Positions 6,209 to 10,295 of a DNA stretch of 10,295 bases are shown piece by piece; the stretch's first letter is position 1, and the number at the start of each line of letters is the position of its first letter. The notes beneath the pieces were generated by a model that saw only the letters and a list, made by a program, of their open reading frames with translations, was not told the DNA's origin and did no database searches. The DNA lies in NCBI GenBank assembly GCA_016193195.1, contig JACPSQ010000052.1, positions 1-10,295 on the forward strand. Reading direction: 5' to 3'. The DNA is from Candidatus Omnitrophota bacterium. Lineage in GTDB: Bacteria > Omnitrophota > Gorgyraeia > Aquiviventales > Aquiviventaceae. The position numbers were made by a program, and so were the translations under genes.

Positions 6209-6790
6209 GTGTACGCCAGGGCTGCCGGTTTTCGCCGCATCGCCGGGGTCGATGAAGCGGGACGCGGGCCGTGGGCGGGACCGGTGGTCGCCTCTGCGGT
6301 CATCTTGCGGAAGGCCCATCTTGCTGTCCGCATTGACGACTCGAAGCGCCTGACGAGCCGACAGCGCACCCGAGCCTTCCACGTCATCCTGGAGCATGCC
6401 GACGTCGGTGTGGGCATCGTGTGCGCAGAAGAGATCGACCGCCTCAACATCCTTCAGGCCACCCTCCTCGCGATGCAACGGGCGGTGGGAGACCTCAGAC
6501 AACCTGCCGACCTGATCCTGGTGGATGGAACCGTTGCGCCGCCGCTCTCTACGCCCTGCTGGCCGCTCGTCCATGGGGACCGACGCAGCCAGGTCATTGG
6601 ATGTGCCTCCATCGTGGCGAAGGTGCTGCGAGATCGGCTGATGGAGTTTTACCACAGCCTCTCTCCCTACTACGCCTTCAATCAGCATAAGGGTTACGGG
6701 ACCGCCCTGCATCGAGCGCGCCTTGCGGCCTTTGGACCGTCGGTGTTGCATCGGCGCAGCTTCCGTCCGATACGAGAGCTCCTCGGATAA
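6209..6790 (+). CDS. rnhB: Ribonuclease HII
   Basis: RNase HII cleaves the RNA strand of RNA-DNA hybrids and nicks at single ribonucleotides misincorporated in DNA. Core motifs: RIAGVDEAGRGPWAGPVVASAVIL with Asp15 and Glu16 of the DEDD site, LILVDGT with the third acidic residue, RRSQVIGCASIVAKVLRDRLM with the fourth, then FNQHKGYGTALHRARLAAFGPS. The start is uncertain, since the frame has no ATG before the catalytic core. GTG 6209, two bases after the rplS stop, gives a 193-residue protein of normal length but has no well-placed Shine-Dalgarno. TTG 6107, behind GGGCGGAA, would add 34 residues and overlap rplS by about 100 bases; the frame is open back to TTG 6038. Close spacing suggests translational coupling to rplS. 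Confidence 0.92.
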   Translation: MYARAAGFRRIAGVDEAGRGPWAGPVVASAVILRKAHLAVRIDDSKRLTSRQRTRAFHVILEHADVGVGIVCAEEIDRLNILQATLLAMQRAVGDLRQPADLILVDGTVAPPLSTPCWPLVHGDRRSQVIGCASIVAKVLRDRLMEFYHSLSPYYAFNQHKGYGTALHRARLAAFGPSVLHRRSFRPIRELLG

Positions 6791-6884
6791 CACCACAGAA
6801 CCGCAGAAGGGCCACAGAGCCACAGAGAAAGGCTCGACGAGCTCTGCTCTGTGCTGCTGTGGAATTTCTGTGGCCTCTATGGTG
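6791..6884. repeat. Inverted repeat of CCACAGAG-like units between rnhB and yraN
   Basis: The left arm (6791-6832) repeats the motif CCACAGA/CGCAGAA and starts immediately after the rnhB TAA. The right arm (6843-6884) contains CTGTG/TTCTGTGG units and ends in TATGGTG, complementary to the opening CACCACA. With a one-base gap, the inner 24 bases match the reverse complement at about 18 positions, and the outer ends pair as well. The period is roughly 8 bases. The right arm ends only a few bases before the yraN start. Confidence 0.75.
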
Positions 6885-6901
6885 TCGACATGGGTTTTGG
6901 G

Positions 6902-7276
6902 ATGCGTTCCCGCCAACAACTCGGCGCGCGCAGCGAGGAGCTCGCCGCACGCGTCCTGACGTCCCACGGCTACCGGATTGTGGCGCGGAACGTCCGGTAT
7001 CCGGTGGGGGAGCTGGATCTCGTCGCGTGGGACGGCGACACGTTGTGTTTCGTCGAGGTCCGCGCCACCTCCTCGTCGCGGTGGGGCGGAGGATTGGCGT
7101 CGATCACGCCTGACAAACGCCGCCGCCTGATCCGCGCCGCGCGCTGGTACCTGGCCCGGGGCGCCGAGCCTCCGCGCGAGGTGCGCTTCGACGTCGTCGC
7201 GATCCAGTGGGACGGTCCCGCCGCCCAGCCCCCAGAGCTTGTCCAAGGCGCCTTCACAGCGGACGAGATTCCGTGA
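6902..7276 (+). CDS. yraN: YraN/UPF0102 family nuclease-like protein
   Basis: UPF0102 proteins have a restriction-endonuclease-like fold and very often sit next to rnhB; their precise role is not established. The 124-residue product shows the family core: QQLGARSEELAARVLTSHGYRIVARNVR, GELDLVAWDGDTLCFVEVR, then SITPDKRRRLIRAARWYLA and RFDVVAI. GELDLV plus VEVR corresponds to the D-ExK-like acidic motif, with Arg in the lysine position, as in E. coli YraN. The start is either ATG 6902 or the in-frame ATG 6890, four codons upstream; neither has a strong Shine-Dalgarno and a repeat arm ends just before 6890. The TGA stop (7274-7276) lies in the next repeat element. Confidence 0.88.
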   Translation: MRSRQQLGARSEELAARVLTSHGYRIVARNVRYPVGELDLVAWDGDTLCFVEVRATSSSRWGGGLASITPDKRRRLIRAARWYLARGAEPPREVRFDVVAIQWDGPAAQPPELVQGAFTADEIP

Positions 7277-7315
7277 GCCGTGATCCGTGATCCGGTTCAC
7301 GGTACACGGTTCACG
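7272..7315. repeat. 7-bp-period inverted repeat between yraN and the M28 peptidase gene
   Basis: Left arm: CGTGAGC (7272), CGTGATC (7279), CGTGATC (7286). Right arm: GGTTCAC (7294), GGTACAC (7301), GGTTCAC (7308). Bases 7272-7293 match the reverse complement of 7294-7315 at 18 of 22 positions and the arms abut without a loop. The yraN TGA lies in the first unit and the peptidase ATG is one base beyond the last, so the element fills the whole gap. Confidence 0.8.
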
Positions 7316-7316
7316 A

Positions 7317-8309
7317 ATGCGATCGGCACTCACCACCGCCCTCCTCGTTGCGGCCTGCACGGGGGCGTATGCGATCATGATGTGGATGCCGGGGAAGAGC
7401 TACCGAGGTCCGATCCCTGCGCTCACGAGTGCCGAGAGCGCTCTTCGCGATGCGCTGCGCCGTGACGTCGGAGAGCTGGCCGGGACGATCGGTGAGCGGA
7501 ACCTCAGCCAGTACCACAACCTCAGACGCGCTGCGGCATTCATCGAGACCTCGTTCACCGAGGCAGGCTTGGAGGTGCATCGCCAAGGGTTCACGGCGGA
7601 GGGCAACGCCGTCGCCAACCTCGAGGCCGCGCTCGCTGGGACCGAGCACCCCGAGGAGATCGTCGTCATCGGGGCCCACTACGACTCGGTGGACGGCAGC
7701 CCAGGAGCCAACGACAACGCGACGGGGGTGGCGGCAGTGCTGGCCCTGGCCCGGGCGTTCGCCGGCGCAAGAGCGTCGCGGACCCTCCGATTCGTCGCAT
7801 TCGTCAACGAGGAGCCCCCGTACTTCCAGACGCCGGTTATGGGGAGCCTGGTTTACGCGGCCCGCTGTCAGGCGGGCCGTGAGCGTGTCGTCGCGATGTT
7901 GAGCCTGGAGACGATCGGCTACTACGCCGATGCGCGCGGCAGCCAAAGCTACCCCTTTCCGTTTCAGTTCTTCTATCCGTCGCAGGGGAACTTTATCGGC
8001 TTCGTGGGGAACCTGGCGTCTCGTGGGCTCCTCCACGATGTGACCGGCTCCTTCCGCCGTCATGCGCGCCACCCGTCGGAGGGCATCGCGATGTGGGAAT
8101 CCATTCCAGGCGTCGGCTGGTCGGACCAATGGTCGTTCTGGCAACAGGGCTACCCCGGCGTCATGGTGACCGACACCGCATTCTACCGCTACCCGCACTA
8201 CCATACCCCAGGCGATACGCCGGACAAGGTTCACTACGATCGTCTGGCGCTCGTGGTTGCGGGGCTTGAGCAGGTCGTGGCAGACCTCGCAGGCAGGTTG
8301 AATCTGTGA
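7317..8309 (+). CDS. M28-family zinc aminopeptidase-like protein, exported or membrane-anchored
   Basis: M28 peptidases are co-catalytic two-zinc enzymes, most often aminopeptidases. The 330-residue product has a hydrophobic N-terminus (residues 4-24), which may be a signal peptide or membrane anchor; VAAC at 11-14 fits a lipobox, but the hydrophobic stretch runs on beyond it, so the anchor type is open. All expected metal and catalytic residues appear in order: GAHYDSV (His121, Asp123), GANDNATG (Asp133 bridging), FVNEEPP (Glu165 general base, Glu166 ligand), SLETIGYY (Glu198) and HYHTPGDT (His296). The substrate is not predictable. ATG 7317 is chosen over GTG 7287, which lies within the repeat and would place charged residues before the hydrophobic segment. 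Its last codons overlap the promoter of the next operon. No functional link to its neighbours is evident. Confidence 0.9.
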   Translation: MRSALTTALLVAACTGAYAIMMWMPGKSYRGPIPALTSAESALRDALRRDVGELAGTIGERNLSQYHNLRRAAAFIETSFTEAGLEVHRQGFTAEGNAVANLEAALAGTEHPEEIVVIGAHYDSVDGSPGANDNATGVAAVLALARAFAGARASRTLRFVAFVNEEPPYFQTPVMGSLVYAARCQAGRERVVAMLSLETIGYYADARGSQSYPFPFQFFYPSQGNFIGFVGNLASRGLLHDVTGSFRRHARHPSEGIAMWESIPGVGWSDQWSFWQQGYPGVMVTDTAFYRYPHYHTPGDTPDKVHYDRLALVVAGLEQVVADLAGRLNL

Positions 8310-8326
8310 AATATTTCACCTATAAT
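8298..8326 (+). promoter_or_regulatory. Sigma70-type promoter for the one-carbon operon
   Basis: TTGAAT (8298-8303) and TATAAT (8321-8326) are separated by exactly 17 bases. The region is AT-rich within a GC-rich window, and no other place examined has a comparable pair. Transcription would begin near 8333, giving a leader of about 40 bases before ATG 8375. The -35 element lies within the last codons of the M28 gene. This implies that the cyclohydrolase-folD-metF genes start their own transcript. Confidence 0.7.
8306..8319. promoter_or_regulatory. Perfect 14-bp palindrome in the promoter spacer, probable operator
   Basis: GTGAAATATTTCAC is its own reverse complement and lies wholly between the -35 and -10 hexamers. 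A dimeric repressor bound there would block RNA polymerase. It contains TGAA-N4-TTCA, similar to but one base shorter than the E. coli MetR pattern (TGAA-N5-TTCA), so no known regulator is assigned. Confidence 0.55.
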
Positions 8327-8374
8327 GTTTTTTCTAACTCTTTCCAGACTGATACCTTGTGCGAAGCAAGATTT

Positions 8375-8881
8375 ATGGGATCGATCGAGCAGCTCCTTGG
8401 GCAGATTGCGCGACGGGGGTCCTGGCTCGGCGGGGGCAGCGTCGCCGCGCTCAGCGCGGCGCTGTCGGCGGCCCTCCTTGAAAAGCTCGTGTGCCACGCC
8501 CCAACCGCCCGCCGGATGCGGCGTATTCGGCGTTCGTGCATCGGGCTGGTTCAGCGCGATGCGGTGACGTTTTCCCGCGTCATCCAAGCGATCCGCGCCG
8601 GAGAGCGTCAGGCATTCCGGCGGACCCTCAAATCGGCCACAGAGGTGCCCTGTCAGGTGTTTGAGCACGCCCAGATGATTCGTGCCGTGTGCCGCGCGGC
8701 CCAACGCTCCATCGGACCTCGGTTCCAATCAGACCTCCGGTGCGCGATGGCCGTCGCGCTGGCCGCAAGCGAATCCGCGCAAGCCCTCATCGATACCAAC
8801 CTCGCCTGGCTCAATGATGCGCGCTACGCAAAGGCCGTTCATCGCCGGCTTCGATCTGCAGGCCGCACCCGGACCCGCTAA
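8375..8881 (+). CDS. FTCD-C/FchA-type methenyl-tetrahydrofolate cyclohydrolase-like protein
   Basis: Proteins of the formiminotransferase-cyclodeaminase C-terminal family (FchA when standalone) interconvert 5,10-methenyl-THF and 10-formyl-THF or deaminate formimino-THF. The 168-residue product shows the family pattern: IEQLLGQIARRGSWLGGGSVAALSAALSAALLEKLV with the GGGS loop, QRDAVTFSRVI, AFRRTLKSATEVPCQVFEHA, and SDLRCAMAVALAASESAQALIDTNL. It is shorter than the usual 200 or so residues and unusually rich in arginine, with a basic C-terminal tail. ATG 8375 is preferred because the family similarity starts there; an in-frame GTG at 8306 lies inside the promoter and would not be transcribed from it. 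Folate genes folD and metF follow directly, which makes cyclohydrolase likelier than histidine-degrading cyclodeaminase. It may compensate for the altered FolD active site. The family call is good; the exact activity is inferred. Confidence 0.82.
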   Translation: MGSIEQLLGQIARRGSWLGGGSVAALSAALSAALLEKLVCHAPTARRMRRIRRSCIGLVQRDAVTFSRVIQAIRAGERQAFRRTLKSATEVPCQVFEHAQMIRAVCRAAQRSIGPRFQSDLRCAMAVALAASESAQALIDTNLAWLNDARYAKAVHRRLRSAGRTRTR

Positions 8882-8897
8882 GGTCCCCGACCTTGCG

Positions 8898-9758
8898 ATG
8901 CCAGCTCACACCGTATTGGATGGAAGGGCAATCGCCCGGCGGATGAAGGAGGACCTTCGAGCGGAGCTTCAGGCGCTCAAGGCCCACCCACGGCTTGGGG
9001 TGTTCTGTTTTGGGACGCAGACGTCGTCGGTCTATTGGGCCGCCCAGCAGAAGGCTGCGGCGGAGCTTGGGATTGAGATCGAGGGCTGGAGGAGCCAGAG
9101 GCCTGGGAATGCGGTCACACAAGAAGAGGTGGAAGGGAAGATTGAGGAGTGGAACAGGGCCTCTGGCGTCCACGGGATTTTCGTCCATCAGCCGATGCCG
9201 CCCGAACTGGATCCGCAGCGGATTTCCGCCCTCATCGATCCCCGCAAGGACGTTGAGGGGATCCATCCGCAGAATTCGGCCAGGCGTTTTTTTGCAAAAG
9301 CGCGGATCGGCTCGTGCACGGCGCTGGCGGTCATGGAGCTGATTGAATCGACCGGCGTGGGTCTGGCGGGGAAGGAAGCGGTCGTGGTTGGGCACAGCGA
9401 GATCGTGGGCCGGCCCGTCAGCATGCTGCTCTTGGACAAGTTGGCGACGACGACCGTCTGCCATCTCGGGACCGATCAGGCGGGTCGGCTGGAAGATCAC
9501 GTGCGGCGCGCCGACGTGCTGGTGGTGGCCGCGGGCCGGCCGCAGCTCATCAAAGGCGCGTGGATCAAGCCGGGGGCGGTCATCATTGATGTCGGCATCA
9601 ACGTCGTCGCGGGGCACGTCGTGGGGGACGTGGAGTTTGAGGCGGCGAAGCGGCGCGCGGCGTTCATCACGCCGGTTCCTGGCGGCGTCGGTCCGGTGAC
9701 CGTCATGATGGTGATGAAGAACACCATCGAAGCGTATAAACTTCAACAAGTCGGTTGA
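8898..9758 (+). CDS. folD: FolD-type methylene-THF dehydrogenase with altered catalytic residues
   Basis: FolD normally oxidises 5,10-methylene-THF with NAD(P) and hydrolyses the methenyl product to 10-formyl-THF. The 286-residue protein is full length: DGRAIARRM start, TSSVYWAAQQKAAAELG, GIFVHQPMPPELD, DPRKDVEGIHPQN, nucleotide-binding VVVGHSEIVGRPVSMLLL, ADVLVVAAGRP, GAVIIDVGIN, and PVPGGVGPVTVMMVMKNT. The tyrosine of the Y-x-x-x-K motif is present (Tyr46), but the catalytic Lys (human MTHFD1 Lys56, E. coli Lys54) is Gln50. The VQLP glutamine (human Gln100) is His97, and the DVDG aspartate (human Asp125) is Glu120. PCTP is also changed, to SCTA. The fold and cofactor site look intact, so a dehydrogenase without cyclohydrolase activity is the likeliest role. 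ATG 8898 follows the upstream gene by 16 bases, with AAGG at 8880-8883 as a distant ribosome-binding site. Confidence 0.93.
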   Translation: MPAHTVLDGRAIARRMKEDLRAELQALKAHPRLGVFCFGTQTSSVYWAAQQKAAAELGIEIEGWRSQRPGNAVTQEEVEGKIEEWNRASGVHGIFVHQPMPPELDPQRISALIDPRKDVEGIHPQNSARRFFAKARIGSCTALAVMELIESTGVGLAGKEAVVVGHSEIVGRPVSMLLLDKLATTTVCHLGTDQAGRLEDHVRRADVLVVAAGRPQLIKGAWIKPGAVIIDVGINVVAGHVVGDVEFEAAKRRAAFITPVPGGVGPVTVMMVMKNTIEAYKLQQVG

Positions 9759-9785
9759 GCCGGTTGGGCCGGTTGAGTCGGTTGT
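9750..9785. repeat. 9-bp-period one-armed tandem repeat between folD and metF
   Basis: Four degenerate nonamers: GTCGGTTGA (9750), GCCGGTTGG (9759), GCCGGTTGA (9768), GTCGGTTGT (9777). The folD TGA (9756-9758) lies in the first unit. No reverse-complement arm is seen before metF. It fills nearly the whole gap. Confidence 0.7.
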
Positions 9786-9796
9786 CGGGTCAGGCG

Positions 9797-10295
9797 ATGT
9801 CGAGTTTCCCTGAGGTAGACAGATTTGAGCAGAAGTTAGGCAAGAAGACGTTCCTCGTCACGATGGAGGTCAACCCGCCCAAGGGGACCGACCTCTCGGA
9901 GATCATGGCGGCGGTGGAGCGCGCGCGGGGCCTTGTGGACGCGATCAACGTCACGGACGGCTCCGGGGCCATCATGCGCGCCTCGCCCCTCGCCGTCGCG
10001 AAGGCCGTGCTGGACACGGGCCTTGATCCGATCCTCCAGATGACGTGTCGGGACCGCAACCGGCTCGCCCTTCAGGCCGATCTCCTGGGCGCTTCCATCC
10101 TGGGGATCCGCAACGTCTTGCTGCTGACCGGCGACGATCCCAAGGCTGGCGATCATCCGGACGCGAAGCCAGTCTTCGACATCAACTCGGCGACGCTGAT
10201 GCAGGCGGCCAAGGGGCTCACGGAAGGCAAGGATATGGCGGGCAAGCCGCTCCTCGGCGCCCCGCGTTTTTGCATCGGAGCAGCCGCTGATCCGG
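9797..10295 (+). CDS. metF: 5,10-methylenetetrahydrofolate reductase, N-terminal part (3' truncated by window)
   Basis: MetF reduces 5,10-methylene-THF to 5-methyl-THF using FAD, feeding methionine synthesis or, in acetogenic-type metabolism, the methyl branch of the Wood-Ljungdahl pathway. The first 166 residues are present and the frame is open to the window edge. Visible family features are VTMEVNPPKGTDL (the glutamate of the active site, equivalent to the E. coli EFFPP region), VDAINVTDGSGAIMRASPLAVAKAV, ILQMTCRDRNRLALQADLLGA, and VLLLTGDDPKAGDHPDAKPVFDINS. The QMTCRDRNR/LTGDDPKAGDHP style resembles MetF proteins of anaerobes and other non-enteric bacteria more than the E. coli enzyme. 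ATG 9797 is preceded only by a weak AGG. It follows folD after a 9-bp repeat and completes a cyclohydrolase-dehydrogenase-reductase series acting on the same carbon unit. Confidence 0.93.
   Translation, partial: MSSFPEVDRFEQKLGKKTFLVTMEVNPPKGTDLSEIMAAVERARGLVDAINVTDGSGAIMRASPLAVAKAVLDTGLDPILQMTCRDRNRLALQADLLGASILGIRNVLLLTGDDPKAGDHPDAKPVFDINSATLMQAAKGLTEGKDMAGKPLLGAPRFCIGAAADP

Noticed and set aside
6191..7378. 395-codon minus-strand open frame across rnhB and yraN
   Set aside because: It crosses three real features including repeat elements, has no family signal, and is explained by GC-rich third codon positions of the plus-strand genes.
7317..7390. Definite lipoprotein signal on the M28 peptidase (VAAC at residues 11-14)
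   Set aside because: The lipobox fits, but the hydrophobic segment continues about ten residues past the cysteine, which suits a membrane anchor or ordinary signal peptide equally well; left undecided.
8306..8374. GTG start at 8306 adding 23 residues to the FchA-like protein
   Set aside because: The codon is upstream of the predicted transcription start, lies in the promoter palindrome, and the added residues do not resemble the family.
7311..9749. Long minus-strand frames opposite the M28 peptidase gene (7311-8234) and folD (8811-9749)
   Set aside because: Both are exact shadows of genes with complete catalytic or cofactor motifs on the plus strand and show no domain of their own.

Overview
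Organism. This is a GC-rich, densely packed bacterial chromosome segment in which every gene reads on the + strand. It contains housekeeping genes only, with no mobile, phage or CRISPR content. The order rho-rpmE-prfA-prmC-murA, then rpsP-trmD-rplS-rnhB-yraN, then cyclohydrolase-folD-metF, together with unusual repeat-filled gaps, suggests an uncultured Gram-negative lineage. I lean weakly towards Omnitrophota or a neighbouring phylum; the window alone cannot settle this. Two frameshifting tandem duplications in otherwise intact housekeeping genes suggest draft or metagenome-assembled sequence. Layout. Positions 2-814 hold the C-terminal part of transcription terminator Rho. Positions 905-2360 hold ribosomal protein L31 and release factor RF1; both frames are broken by exact tandem duplications (32 bp and 23 bp). 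Positions 2361-4570 hold PrmC, which methylates the RF1 GGQ glutamine, and MurA, the first committed enzyme of peptidoglycan synthesis. Positions 4611-7276 form a translation/RNA block: S16, TrmD, L19, RNase HII and the YraN (UPF0102) nuclease-like protein. Positions 7317-8309 encode an exported or membrane-anchored M28 zinc peptidase. A good sigma70-type promoter with a perfect 14-bp palindrome in its spacer (8298-8326) then opens a one-carbon operon: a small FTCD-C/FchA-type methenyl-THF cyclohydrolase (8375-8881), FolD (8898-9758) and MetF (9797 to the window end, partial). How the genes work together. RF1 and PrmC are a substrate-enzyme pair. L31, S16, L19 and TrmD serve the ribosome and tRNA. 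The last three genes carry one-carbon units on tetrahydrofolate between the formyl, methenyl, methylene and methyl levels. The FolD here lacks the lysine, glutamine and aspartate normally needed for its active site chemistry, and the neighbouring FchA-like protein probably supplies the cyclohydrolase step. Most striking pattern. Seven of the gaps between genes hold short-period (7, 8 or 9 bp) tandem repeats. Five of the seven are followed by their own reverse complement, giving long imperfect hairpins. The seven elements share architecture but not sequence, and several run into the adjoining stop codons.
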